From Chromera velia (Eukaryota > Sar > Chromeraceae), in assembly GCA_018398765.1 (NCBI GenBank), contig JAHBMJ010001145.1, positions 1 through 35,024 on the forward strand: a stretch of DNA of 35,024 nt. Reading direction: 5' to 3'. The position numbers and the translations under genes were made by a program. The notes under the pieces were generated by a model that worked only from the letters and a program-made list of their open reading frames with translations, had not been told where the DNA came from and ran no database searches. Shown here piece after piece: positions 1 to 10,514 of this stretch; position 1 is the stretch's first letter, and every line of letters starts with the position of its first letter.

Positions 1-4
1 CCCC

Positions 5-45
<41 letters not shown>

Positions 46-60
46 TGCATGTGCGTGCAG
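1..60 (+). repeat. (CT)n(GT)n microsatellite at the 3' end of an intron
   Basis: A CT dinucleotide run is followed by a GT run and ends in GCAG, immediately before the MYND exon at 61. It probably serves as the polypyrimidine tract of that intron. The same arrangement recurs before several other exons in the window. Confidence 0.85.
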
Positions 61-664
61 GCAAAGCAGAGGTGCAGTCGATGCAAGGAGGAGTGGTACT
101 GCTCGAGGGAGTGCCAGGTGAGGGAGGCCCTCCATGCAGGGGGGCGAGGGAGCCAAAGGGAAAAATTAAGGGATCTGCAGGGAAAAACAGGAACATGAAA
201 GGGAAGCGAAAAAGGGGGAGCCCCGTGTTTCTTTCTTTTCTTGAACATCTAGTCCGGTTGCTTTGTCGGCTCTAGCTGTTTTACATTGAAGGGTACAACA
301 GTGAAGAAACTGATCGTGCAACCACAAAGCACGGAGTCTGGAGGAGTTTTTTTTTTTTTTTTTCTATTGCTTTCAAGGTTCCCGTGTCAGTATGATTTGG
401 GTCATCCGTTCATGTTTTTCTGCAATGCCATCTATTTTTTTTTTTCAGGTGCGTGACTGGAAGGAGAACAACCACAAGCGGCTGTGCGACGCCCTGGCAG
501 AGCGACAGGCACTTCAGGAACAGCAGAAGGCTGAGAAGGAAAAGAATGCGGGGGCTCTCGGTACACTGGTCGAGCCTGGCTCCTCTGCAGCCCCGCTCAT
601 TCAGGAAATCTCATCGGATCATGACAGAAAGGCTTCCACTGTCTCTGGATTCCCCGCCAATTAA
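61..664 (+). CDS. MYND-type zinc-finger protein, C-terminal two exons (5' part outside window)
   Basis: Two exons are visible: 61-117 and 449-664, with intron 118-448 (donor GTGAGG, acceptor TTTTTTTCAG), joined in phase 0. The joined product reads RCSRCKEEWYCSRECQ, then VRDWKENNHKRLC. This is the second half of a MYND zinc finger: Cys-x2-Cys, Cys-x3-Cys, then His-x3-Cys. MYND fingers are known to bind two zinc ions and usually mediate protein-protein contacts. The first Cys pair and the rest of the protein must lie upstream of base 1. After the finger comes a Gln/Glu/Lys-rich, probably helical tail (ERQALQEQQKAEKEK) and a short polar end, with stop TAA at 662-664. The acceptor at 60 follows a (CT)n(GT)n tract. 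Enzyme domains that accompany MYND in other proteins (SET, for example) cannot be judged here. Confidence 0.85.
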
Positions 665-1422
665 CTTCTATTCAAAGATGAATATTTGCGGAAAAAAAGA
701 ATGCCACTGATCGTAGCATCGATCTAAATTATAGTTTCATGTGAATTAGTGTCACGTAATAGTGTGAATCAAAAATAAGAAAGTGAAACACTAACTAAAA
801 TATATCATTATGTGACATGATGATGATGATTGAGGGTTAAATCATAAATCTAGCAACGCCAAATCCCAAACCACTGACAAGGCTTTGAAGACAACCCAGA
901 GCATACATTCATGGGGGAGGGGGGGGGGGATAAGGAAGCTTGTATGCGAGTTGGATCAATTCGCCTTAACTTGCCTGATTGACATAATGAACCTTCTTGA
1001 GACACTCTACTAGCGCTTTAGAACCGCTTCTAGGCAGGATTGTGCACAACAACAACACCATATCACATTATAATTATTGTTCTAATTTAGAACAACTTGA
1101 ATGAACCATCCAATTGGCAGGGTTAGCGTTTGGACAAAAGATTCTGATTATTATTATACATGCTGTTTAAAGTGGGGGGGGGTAGGGGGGCCGCCCCCCC
1201 ACGCCCCCTACGGCCCGCGCGCGCGGAGGGGGGCGTGCCCCCCCCAGACGTTCTATAGGGCCGAAGTTCGATCGCATGCACGCGATCAAAACTAGCTCCG
1301 GCCCACTGACTGACCTGCATGCACACGTTGTGACAGAGATGGACATCGGTGGTGGTCCGACGACAACGTCAAATCAAATCCACACAGCCAGACTTGTCTG
1401 ACACAGTCCGACCGTCTACACG
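665..1422. other. Intergenic region with a G/C-homopolymer hairpin cluster
   Basis: No coding exon is recognised. The first part is AT-rich. At about 1172-1246 there are runs of G and C with nested inverted repeats: ACGCCCCC at 1201-1208 pairs with GGGGGCGT at 1229-1236, and GTAGGGGG pairs with CCCCCTAC. A CpG-rich core, GCGCGCGCG, lies between the arms of the first hairpin. This is the presumed promoter side of the histidine kinase gene, but no defined promoter motif can be called. Confidence 0.5.
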
Positions 1423-2996
1423 ATGAAGGGGAGTGAAAGGCCACCAGAAGGTCCGATGGCCTCAGAAGACACGGAAGGAATCGGGCCCAGAGTTCTGGTG
1501 CTCCAGAGACAGATGGAAAGAATTTGCAGACCCGTTGCTCTTCTCTTTGGACCAGCCGGCCTTCTGCTTTCTTCCCTCGTCTGGGCTTCAGAGGTTGTGA
1601 GTGGATTGACCGCTTTTGCGGGGTGTTGCAGCATGTTCATGGTTGGGTTTGCACCCACACTAGCACTCCGATGGAAAGGCCAGATGGACACCATTGTGTG
1701 TCTCGCACTGTGTCTCTACTGTTCCTTTTGTGCACTGGCAGTTGCGGAGCCAACTGCGCCCGAGAATGCCTCCAAAATGCTGGTGCACCATGGGGCCTCC
1801 TTCTTCTCCTGTGTTGCTGTCGGCAGTATTTTTCATCTCTCGCATCGCGCGTTTCTGGTCTATCTGACAAACCTTCTTCTGGGATTTGTCCTCATGAGAC
1901 TGCGGTTCGTGAACAGGTACGGGTCTCCGGACGAGCATAGTGACACCCTGGCCATAGCTGTGTTCGGGGCAGGAGTCTCAGCCGTACTCAGGTCAGGCAA
2001 TTTGCATGTTGACTTGCATGCATGTGCATGTGTCTCTGCATGGGGTGCGGGAGAGAGAAAACAGGATGGGCGGCGGGACAGATGGGGAAAGCATATCCTG
2101 CTTGTGGTGCGAGTTGTTTTGCTCACTGCTTACACTGGCTTCTCGATTTGACCGTACATAGTTACCTGTCTTTTAATCTCTGTTTCCTCCTCACTCTTTC
2201 TCTCGTCCATGTGTGTGTGTGTGTGTGTGTGTGTCTGTATGTACGTATGTACGTATGTGAATACAGAGGCACATACGCACAAGGCACATGAATTGCCGAT
2301 TTGAGGCTGCACTGTTCTCCATCCGTTCTGCACTGTTTGTCCTGCCTGCTGTTCTCCCTCTCCCTCTCTCACTTTTCAGACATTCCAAGAATGTGACGTT
2401 TGAGACTGCCATCGAGTACATGCGGATGCGCCAGGAGGCAGAGGGCCAGAGAACCTCCTTCCTCTCCTACATCATGCACGAAGTCAGGAACCCCCTCTCT
2501 GCGGCCTGCCTGCTCATCTGTGAACAAAGAGAGCTGCTCGAGGAGATGAAGACGATAGTCGGAAAGTCGCAAGAAGGAGCGGCAGTGCTGGGCAGGGTGC
2601 AGTGCCTAGCCGTCTCTCTGCAGTCGTTGACAGACACGACCCAGTCTGCCATGAGTCAGATGACGGTGGTATGCAACGACGTCCTGCACCTTGAGAAACT
2701 GGCAAGCGGAAGATTCGAATTTGAATTCACAGCCAACAGCATCACGAGGTTCTTCAACACCATCGCCAGAGAGTAGTGCTCAGTGATGCAGACAAAGGGA
2801 CTCAAGTTCGAGACGGTTGTCTTTGTGGACCAATCAATTGAGCAGAATGAGAAAGAGAACCCAGTGCTCGTGTGGGCAGACTTTCAGAGACTTAGACAGG
2901 TAGGTGGACTCATTTTCTGGCTTTGCAGTTTTGGGATCTTTCTGTTAGTGTGTTCGCCCGTCCATTCACCGGCTTTCTTTCTTTCTTCCTTCCTTC

Positions 2997-3029
<33 letters not shown>

Positions 3030-3105
3030 TTCCTTTCTTTCTTTCTTTCTTTCTTTCTTTCCTTTCTTTCTTTCTTTCTTTCTTCCTCCTTCCTTCCTTC
3101 CTTCC

Positions 3106-3136
<31 letters not shown>

Positions 3137-5305
3137 TCCTTCCTTCCTTCCTTCCTTCCTTTCTTTCTTTCTTTCTTTCTTTCTTCCTTCCTTCCTTTCT
3201 TTCTTTTTGTTTTTTCTTTATATTTTTCGCTCTCTCTGTTGAGTGGAAAGTTCTCCCGGAGCATGTATGTGCGCGTCTGTCTATACGTGCGTGCGAGCTC
3301 TTGTCGCTTCGAATGAGAGTGTCTGACTTACTTGACAGATTGATACGCGAAACCTGCGTTACTAGGCCGCCACAAGGAAGCTTATGCACTGCCTGCATTG
3401 CCAAGGAAGGATGGAAAACATTGCTTGCACTCTCGCTTGTCAATTCATTTCTTCCTTCCTTTCCGCTTGTCGACACCATTCTGTCCAAAGTGTGTAACTT
3501 TGTGTTTTTCTTTATGTCTGCATGTGTGTATGTATTTATGTATGAGTGTGTGTGTATGTGTACCGGTGCCTGTGCATGTGCACGCCTATGTATGTGTGTG
3601 CTTCTCCAATCAGGTTGTCGACAATCTCCTCTCCAACGCCCGGAAGTTCACACCCAAGAACGGAAAAGTAGTTCTCCGTCTTAAGGTCTCTCTGCTGCAC
3701 CCCTCACCCAAGTATACCCCCGGCAATTGCCAGCACGCGTCGCAGCTGCCTGAATTCGTCTTTGCGTCTCCAGGCAGTGACTCCGAGCCGTCTCCTTCAC
3801 TTTCCAGTCTGAGCAGATCCTCACCTAGAGTGCAGTGGGTTCGTGTGAGGATAGAGGTGAGGGACAGCGGTGTGGGGCTGGAGAAGGACGAGCTCGCCAA
3901 GTTGTTCAAACCCGACTCCCAGATCAGGGCGGGACAGCAGCAGAATGGGGGGGGGACTGGTTTGGGTCTCTGCATCTCTCGCACGCTTGCAGAGGCTCAC
4001 TGTGGGGGGAAGGTGGGAGTGGAGAGCGAGGGCAGAGGGACGGGAACAGCGTTCTGGTTGGAGTTTGATTCCCCTCTCGGAGAAGAGACTGCAGATTATG
4101 TTGAGGCAAAAGGGGGAAACGGGTCGAATGAGGCGGTGGAGACAGAAGGCGGAGTTGTGGAGAATTTGCACGTCGGTCAAGAGAAAGAGATGGGAGAGAA
4201 CGAGGTCGTCATGAAGGATGGAAAAGAAGCAGAGGAAGGGACAGACAAAGAAGAAACGACAGACGACGGCCGATCGACGTGTCTGTCTGGTGCTTCTCCC
4301 GTCTCTCCGTCTCGTGGAGATGGCAAGTTGAGCTATACTTTCATCTACTCGAGCCCTTTGAATGATATGATCCGCCCGGACTCCTCGAACAAGAAAACCA
4401 CTCCCTCTCAATCCTCCATTTGGACTTGGAAGAAGCCGCTTCCAACAGAGCCATTCCGAGAATCCCCCCGTCTCCGATCCCAATCATCATCCCGACGGCT
4501 TCATAGCACGCCCTCTTTTTTGTCCTCAAGTAAAGCTGTGAGAGTCCTACAGAGTCTGAAAAAGCCTCCCTCAAGCTCCACTTCCACCGTCTCGTCTCTT
4601 GCGTCTCTATCCCGTCTCCTCCACGGAGTCAGACGGATGTCTGTGGGGGACCCGATACCCTCAGGGGCCCCGGCAAAAAGGCCCACTCCCCCTCAGAGAA
4701 CCTTCACGGCAGACGTCCTGGTCGTAGACGACAACGCCATGTGCCAGCTAGCCGTCTCCCTGGCCCTCCGTCGCATGGGTCTGTCTGTCGAGGTTGCCGA
4801 GGACGGGGCAGCCGCTCTCTCCCGCTTTACTGACAAGAGAGAGAGGTACCGCCTGGTTCTGATGGATCGCAACATGCCGAACCTGGAGGGCCCGGAGGCC
4901 ATCAAAGCCATCACTGCGCACCTTCAGAAGGAAGCCGGGAACAAAACCCAACAGCAGGCCCCGGGGAAGGGGGGGAAGAAGACAACCGGAGCAGACGGAG
5001 AAGAGACCAGAAAGAGGCAGGAAAAGGGGGACAGCAGTAAACCAGTGGATCATGGGAAGTTTCTCTGCATGAATGAGGTTGAAGAGTCAACCTCTCCCCA
5101 CGATCATCCATGTGCTCTGCCGTCTCTTGTTTGTCCGGCCGTTTCTCTTCCGATCTTTCTCGGCCTGACTGGACAGACACACGACACAAACGCCTTCCGT
5201 CAGGCCGGGGCCCTGGACGTCGTCTTGAAACCCGTCACTCCCAAGACCCTCCAGTCGGTCTTCGAGAAGATCAAATTCCAACCTCGATCAGTCGCCTCAA
5301 ACTAA
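1423..5305 (+). CDS. Membrane-anchored hybrid histidine kinase (HisKA-HATPase-REC) with an in-frame TAG
   Basis: The exons are 1423-1991, 2380-2899 and 3614-5305 (2,781 nt, 927 codons), with matching junction phases (AG|A gives Arg190; CAG|GTT is phase 0). Residues 10-190 are hydrophobic, with about five possible membrane helices. The HisKA H-box YIMHEVRNPL has the phospho-acceptor His223. The HATPase domain has an N-box (VDNLLSNARKF from 365), a G1 box (DSGVGL), an F-box region (LFKPDSQ) and a G2 box (GGGTGLGL). The receiver domain has Asp735/Asp736, phospho-acceptor Asp781 (LMDRNMP), Thr882 and Lys902. The protein should autophosphorylate on His223 and pass phosphate to Asp781. Two features are odd. 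Codon 322 is TAG (2774-2776), between two well-matched halves. Long low-complexity inserts also lie in the HATPase domain, between HATPase and REC, and inside REC. It may be a recent pseudogene, a readthrough gene or an allele with a base error. The family call is secure; its activity is not. Confidence 0.88.
2202..2250 (+). repeat. (GT)n microsatellite in intron 1 of the histidine kinase
   Basis: A GT run is followed by TGTACG/TATGTACG repeats inside the intron 1992-2379. Confidence 0.8.
2973..3208 (+). repeat. (TTTC)n/(TTCC)n polypyrimidine tract in intron 2 of the histidine kinase
   Basis: About 235 bases are made almost only of C and T on the coding strand, as alternating TTTC and TTCC blocks. 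Reading frames through it (Phe/Ser/Leu on +, Lys/Glu/Arg on -) are artefacts. The tract lies within intron 2900-3613 and has mirror-repeat character. Confidence 0.95.
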
Positions 5306-5581
5306 GCGACATGGGAAGATTGCGACCGACTGACTGTCTGAATGTCTGTCTGACTGCCTCGATCACGACGTGCAGGGGGGCAGAGAGTACTGTATAACAC
5401 CCTAAAGGCAATGGCTAAAAATTAGTAAAAAAAGACTAGAAAAAAGAAACAGAAAATAATCTTCTTAATATGCAAACTCTTTAGTCAGTGTTTACTTTAA
5501 TTTTAAACTTGAAGGTTTTTTTAAATGACAATTTATTAGTGAAACTGTTTACCTCAGTGCCTTTGGCTACTTCGATCCCTA
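5306..5581. other. 3' flank of the histidine kinase, AT-rich
   Basis: No coding signal is seen. The GC-rich coding sequence gives way abruptly to AT-rich sequence after about 5395. Confidence 0.5.
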
Positions 5582-5938
5582 TAAAAATGAGTAAAATTAC
5601 AAATAAATTTAATTAATAATAATTAAGTGAATTTCCATGATTTTACATAATTTTACGTGAATTTAAGTGAATTTACAAATGAATTTTGTGTGTAAATTCA
5701 CTGTGAAATTAGATTTTTAAATTCATTTCAAAATAAATTGAGAGCTTTTTACATACAAATTAATTAATGTAAATTCACTTATATTCATTTCACAGTGAAT
5801 TTAAAACTAAATTCATTAGTGAATTTATACTTAAAATTCATTTGTAAATTCACGTAAACTCACGTAAATTCATCTAAATTCACTGCTTAAATTCATGTAA
5901 ATTCACTTAAATTTATTTGTAAATTCACTCATTTTTGC
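5582..5938. mobile_element. AT-rich long inverted-repeat element (MITE-like)
   Basis: The left end has AAAAATGAGTAAAATTAC followed by AAATAAATTTA. The right end has TAAATTTATTTGTAAATTC followed by ACTCATTTTT, its near reverse complement. Inside, the word GTGAATTTA is frequent on the left and its complement TAAATTCAC on the right, giving a roughly 350-bp imperfect palindrome with no ORF. This is the form of a miniature inverted-repeat or fold-back element. I could not identify a clear target-site duplication, so the exact ends and class are uncertain. Confidence 0.6.
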
Positions 5939-6340
5939 TACTGACAGGTTTCAATCAATCTAGCAATGATTAAGACTAGCAATCATTGTCAACCAATCAT
6001 TTCAAATCCTTTCTATCCTAGCTCTTATCACTACTACGCCTTTGGATACTATGTAGGCCGGATACTATTAAAAACTCAAACACTCACTGACACTCGATCA
6101 GGTTAATGCACAGTCAGCTAGACGTATAACGTACTAGATAACGTACCTACGGCATAGGAGCTAGCACAAGAGCGGCCACACGTGATGTTCTGTTTCTAGT
6201 TTTTGTTCTTGTTTTGGGGCAGATAATTCAGACTGTCAGTGGAAAATTGGAAATGTGACCGAATGACTCCAGGAATTAATGACTCCATTGACTCGGGATT
6301 CGACATTAGTCTACAAAAGATTCATGTACCGCCTCTCGCT
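5939..6340. other. Intergenic, no feature recognised
   Basis: This stretch lies between the palindromic element and the stop codon of the minus-strand gene. No coding or RNA signal is seen. Confidence 0.4.
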
Positions 6341-7519
6341 CTACTCAATACACATCTTGAATATTCCCGTCTCCTTGTCCTTCCAGACACTCTCCAGCGC
6401 CATCCGTCTTTCTTCAAGCGCTGGATTGACCTCCTTGCACTTCCCTATGAGTGCCTTTAGAAGCTCTAAGCGCGTGAATCCAGTCGCCCCCTCGGACGCG
6501 TGCACTGCAACAACTCTCTCGACACTGTTGGGCATCCACCGGTCGTACAGAACATCGATGGACGGTGCGTGGATCACCACTTCATCGGGTTTTTCGAGAA
6601 GATGAGAGTCTTTTTTCAGGTACTCATCACAAAACCCTGCGTACGGCCAGGGACCGTATTCGTCTTCTTCGTCGGAGTCCACGAAATCCCCTTCTGCCAG
6701 GGGCTCGTGGAGAGTAGAGAAGTTCACGAGGTTCTCCTTTGGGGCAGGTTCCTCGCGGGGGTGGAAAACCTGATTGCGTTTGCAGCTCGTACTGATGGAT
6801 TGTCCCAGACAGTATATGCCTGAACGAAGGTTGAACGTCACATCGTAGAAGGACATCGCTTGGAAAACCTCGTCCTTTGTTTCTGCATCCTTCGCATACC
6901 CCAACGCCTTCAGAGCATCGATCCTCTCTTCTGTCCAGTATTCCAACCAGCGATCAAACAGACTCTTTGCAAACGCGTGTCTTGTTCTACCCTTCACTGT
7001 CAGGTCCTCGTAATTCTCAGATGCAGTAGCGCTGTTCCTCCAAGTGGATATGCGCACTTTGATTTCGTCTGTCGTGAGAATTTCATCGTCTGGCTTACTC
7101 TCGATCAGAGAAAGGGCATGCTGGAGACCTTCAGGGGACGGACCCTTTTGGGCGAAAACGTCTTGAAAGTCCCACTTGCTCTTGAAGAGACACAGACCAA
7201 TGGAGAAGAAACCGTTGCCCCTCCCTTTAGCAAACGCACACGAGTCCAACGAGTCCACCCACTTTTCGTCCACCACTGTAAGTCTGCTGTGACTTTTACG
7301 CATTTCCGTCTTTGCGTCCTCTAGGTTATCCGTCGTCGTTATGAACAGACAGTCTTCGGTGTCTCGCACGTGATCGATCATTCGCCCGCTGTGCTTTTCA
7401 ACGAACGTTGTCAGAGAACGGACCTTTTCGGGATCACTGCTCACGAGAGGACACAGACAGACAACCTTGTGCCGAAGTGCCCTGCTCCAAGCAGTCGATG
7501 CTGCCCCAGACTCTGGCAT
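6341..7519 (-). CDS. Intronless 392-aa protein with a possible N-terminal BRCT domain
   Basis: This is one uninterrupted frame from ATG (7517-7519) to TAG (6341-6343). Residues about 17-95 fit a BRCT fold loosely: a first strand (HKVVCLCPLV), a helix (VRSLTTFVEKHSG), a central strand pair (DCLFITTTDN), and a last helix starting with the conserved-type Trp87 (VVDEKWVDSL). BRCT domains are phosphopeptide-binding modules of DNA-repair and checkpoint proteins. The remaining 300 residues are not recognised. They include a Trp/Tyr-rich stretch (DRWLEYWTEERIDALKALGY), an acidic patch (DSDEEDEYGPWPYAG) and a helical C-terminus. The lack of introns contrasts with its intron-rich neighbours and may point to a retrocopy or a mobile-element passenger. 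Coding status is well supported by length and composition; the BRCT call is weak. Confidence 0.65.
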   Translation of the reverse strand: MPESGAASTAWSRALRHKVVCLCPLVSSDPEKVRSLTTFVEKHSGRMIDHVRDTEDCLFITTTDNLEDAKTEMRKSHSRLTVVDEKWVDSLDSCAFAKGRGNGFFSIGLCLFKSKWDFQDVFAQKGPSPEGLQHALSLIESKPDDEILTTDEIKVRISTWRNSATASENYEDLTVKGRTRHAFAKSLFDRWLEYWTEERIDALKALGYAKDAETKDEVFQAMSFYDVTFNLRSGIYCLGQSISTSCKRNQVFHPREEPAPKENLVNFSTLHEPLAEGDFVDSDEEDEYGPWPYAGFCDEYLKKDSHLLEKPDEVVIHAPSIDVLYDRWMPNSVERVVAVHASEGATGFTRLELLKALIGKCKEVNPALEERRMALESVWKDKETGIFKMCIE

Positions 7520-9028
7520 TCCTACTGGAATCTGTCTGGTGTCGGGAATTCAGTCTCAAAGGTCAGTCAACAAAAGCTGATGTGGTGGTCGCCGAACAGC
7601 CGACCCCGCCAGCGGTTTTTTGTCCAGAGAAAAATAATCAATCAATGCTGCCGCCCTACTATAATCTGCTGCCGCTCTTGATCCCGCTTTCGAAATTTGT
7701 TTCATCATGTTTCATACAACGTTCTCGCTATCTTACTCCACCGTATTTCCTTAATGTACACTGTCGAAGTTTGCATGCATGCATGCATGGTACAAAAAAC
7801 CATGCATGCATGCATATATACGAGATACACCCAAGCAGTTGGGTGAGTGCCTCGGGGGGCCCTTTAGGGGGTACGTCCGCAAATTTGATTGATGCGCACC
7901 ATCGGGGGCTTGGGCATGTCTTGTACAGGTGCATGGGGCGGGGGCCACGGCAACGCGCACGAAGTATACTTTTCGGGACCGCAGATCGAAGTTTGTATCC
8001 CGTCCAGTCTAGTTTGGTCTACTGGCTCCCTTCCGTCCCGTACGGTCTATTGCAATATATTACGGCTAAGTGAGACAATAAGTTCAGTCAGTCAGTACTT
8101 CAGTCCAGTACCTACAGGAGAGAAAGTCTGACAGTCCACCATTCCCACTCCTGGTACTTCTGAATGTTTCTTTCCGATCCAAGTCTCTTTCATTTATTTT
8201 TCTGCATGTATGTGAAGAATTACTTTTTGAGCTCAATTGCACGTTTTGCATTTTGCTCTCAGTTGCTCGCATTCGCGCACGGTCACGCACTTCCTGACCG
8301 GGTCTGACTTTACTGCACGCGGCGGCGGGATATTCCAAGATCGGCACCGCAAGGGCCGAACTTCGGACAGCTAGGCCGCTCAGTTACCAATTTTGTGGTT
8401 ACGGTAGTAGTGTTCCAATGATCGTGGCAGTAGCTAAAAACAGGCAGATTTAGCCATATTTTGAGTCAAACGTCACCTACAAAACCAATTTTAGACTAGT
8501 AAAAATCATATTTTTTGTATTTATCAAAAGTTTATTCTCATAAAACTCAATGTTCATCATTTTATGGCGGAAGTATAACTACTATATCATTATGTATAGC
8601 CTATATTATTTGAGTATAATCATTTTAGAGCTTCAAATTGCTAATAAGTTAAGTAGTTAAGCTTTAATTTAAAATAGGTATAGCAACTGTTTTTACCAGA
8701 GTTTTTGTTTTAACTACTATGGTAGTGGTACACGCCTTCAAATTCGCTGGTTACCATCTCATGGTTACCAAACTGACGGTAACTCGCTACTGGCTAAAAA
8801 GGCTAGTAAACTTTAAAAGGGGCCGGTAGTAACTCCTAACCGTACTATATATATGTGTTACAATGAGAGTTTCTAAAACCTTTTGTATCACAATGATTTA
8901 TGACACAATAATTGTGATTTTAAGAGCTTTTGACCTAGGCTTTTGACTGATTTAATTAAATCACACTTATCTGTGAACAGTATCATATATTATCATAAAT
9001 ATCACTCAGATTCATTCTTATATCATAT
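7520..9028. other. Intergenic region, AT-rich in its second half
   Basis: No exon is recognised. It holds the TGCATGCA hairpin at 7775-7815. The rest, especially 8390-9028, is AT-rich with no coding signal. Confidence 0.5.
7775..7815. repeat. Perfect 17-bp stem hairpin of ATGCATGC repeats
   Basis: The left arm 7775-7791 and right arm 7799-7815 are exact reverse complements, built on (TGCA)n and ending in GGT/ACC. They are separated by a 7-base ACAAAAA loop. Confidence 0.85.
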
Positions 9029-9900
9029 TGTGGAGTCCTACCTTGTAGCTCCGCCCTCTGGACCCTCGCATGCGCTGTATCTGAATGAGCCCACGTGCCG
9101 ACGCCAGGCTCCGCCGCCACGCTTTGCTTCGTACGTGTCGCGCGCATCGATCAAAGTTGTTGGAGTCGAGTCTGACCTTCGCATTCAAACGGATAGCATT
9201 GTTTGAGTCTGGTGTCTGTTTATCATAGATCAAGAGAGCTCTAGAGTCTGAAAGAAAGGAATGAGCAGAAAGTTTCACCGTGCTTGATAGAATGCTAGAT
9301 AGAATGAATCCAGCCAATTGGAATACCTGGTCCAGATTGTGCTAGAACTTAAACTGATGTAGGGATAAACCTTCTATAAACTGTTGCCTGACTGAGTGTT
9401 GCTCACGTTTTTTCTCTAGTAGATCTTTCTAAGGTTCTTATCCTCGCTTTACCTTCTGTTTGGACGCCATAAGGTAGCCAGACAGGAGGGACAAAGCATT
9501 GTGGTGAACGCTCAGCTCAATGAGTCTCGACTTTCGTTTACCTTCTGTGATAGAGATCAGACCTGTCCTTTTGCGCAACAGTTGAAAGCTGATTGCAACG
9601 ATATGGGCGCGGTCAGGCAAAGACCGTGAGTGGGGGAATTCAGCGTCCCCTTGCGTCCCAAGCTGCCTGGAATCCTCTTTTGGAGATCTCTTTAGAGTCT
9701 GATCCTGGACTTTGCCTTTGTCCTTGGGTGGAGAGCCCAAAGATCGTTCGAGGTCGCCAAAGCCGATGGTGGAGACATTGTTTGGTGTTGTTCAGGACTT
9801 CGAGGAGCCTGATTTCATTGAGAATGCCGCCTATGAGCAGATCGCAATCCAAATGGCCAGTAGAGTGCTTTTCTTACCTTTTGATTCTACAACTGTCTCC
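9029..9900. repeat. Dispersed repeat A, copy 1 (about 870 bp)
   Basis: It begins TGTGGAGTCCTACCTTGTAG and is highly similar along its length to 11627-12499. Small differences exist: copy 2 has a roughly 19-bp insertion near 11790, and copy 1 has a GCTAGATAGAAT-type duplication near 9290. Frames on both strands stay open in both copies: minus 9438-9740, and plus 9712-9900 containing VVQDFEEPDFIEN. No protein family was recognised. Similarity to copy 2 stops exactly at 9900, where GTCGGT follows. The real right-hand end of the repeat is therefore unknown. Confidence 0.85.
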
Positions 9901-10514
9901 GTCGGTCTCCATCTTCTAGACGAGTGTTGGCTGATCACCTTCAGTTGTCTTTGCTGTTGGTTGTTTGCTTGTCTGCGCAAGGCTGACCACCCTCGTGGCC
10001 TGTAAACGCCTCCAGCATGTTTGAGTCTGTCTGGACTGGTCCTCCGACAGCTTTCAAACACAAGAAGACACCCTTCGCCTCTCTTATATGTCTGCAAGAT
10101 TATCATTTTCTTCCGAGAGAGAGCTTCTTGCTTCTGGCTGTCCGTCTGTCGTGTGAATTGTTTAATGAGTGGCCGTTCGATCGGCTCGGATCGGGTGTGC
10201 AAGACTCTGCTTGCATGTTAAACAGACAAAAGGGACAGATGGTGGCATACCATATGGACTAACGCGGTGACGGCCGGTGTGCTAGCCGGGGAAGGCCTTC
10301 TGCTCTGGGACCCAATGCGGCGAGCCTGGAGTAGGAAGGAGGGGAAGTAAGGAAGGGGTACAAAATGATATCGAGCCTGTTCTCGATAGTAAGAGAGGCA
10401 GAAAGGTCGCGGCAGACTTACTGAAAGACAGAGTAGGGCACACGGCAGCTGCCGCCTTGTCTTTCGCCGGCGCCAGCAAAATTTTTAACAGGGATCGGGA
10501 AGGGTAAAGCGGGT

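Noticed and set aside
2749-2791. Very short intron that would remove the TAG
   Set aside because: Its 43 bases would break the frame and it is far below the intron sizes seen here.
2923-3260. Poly-Phe/Ser/Leu and poly-Lys/Glu frames
   Set aside because: These are translations of the intronic (TTTC)n tract on each strand.
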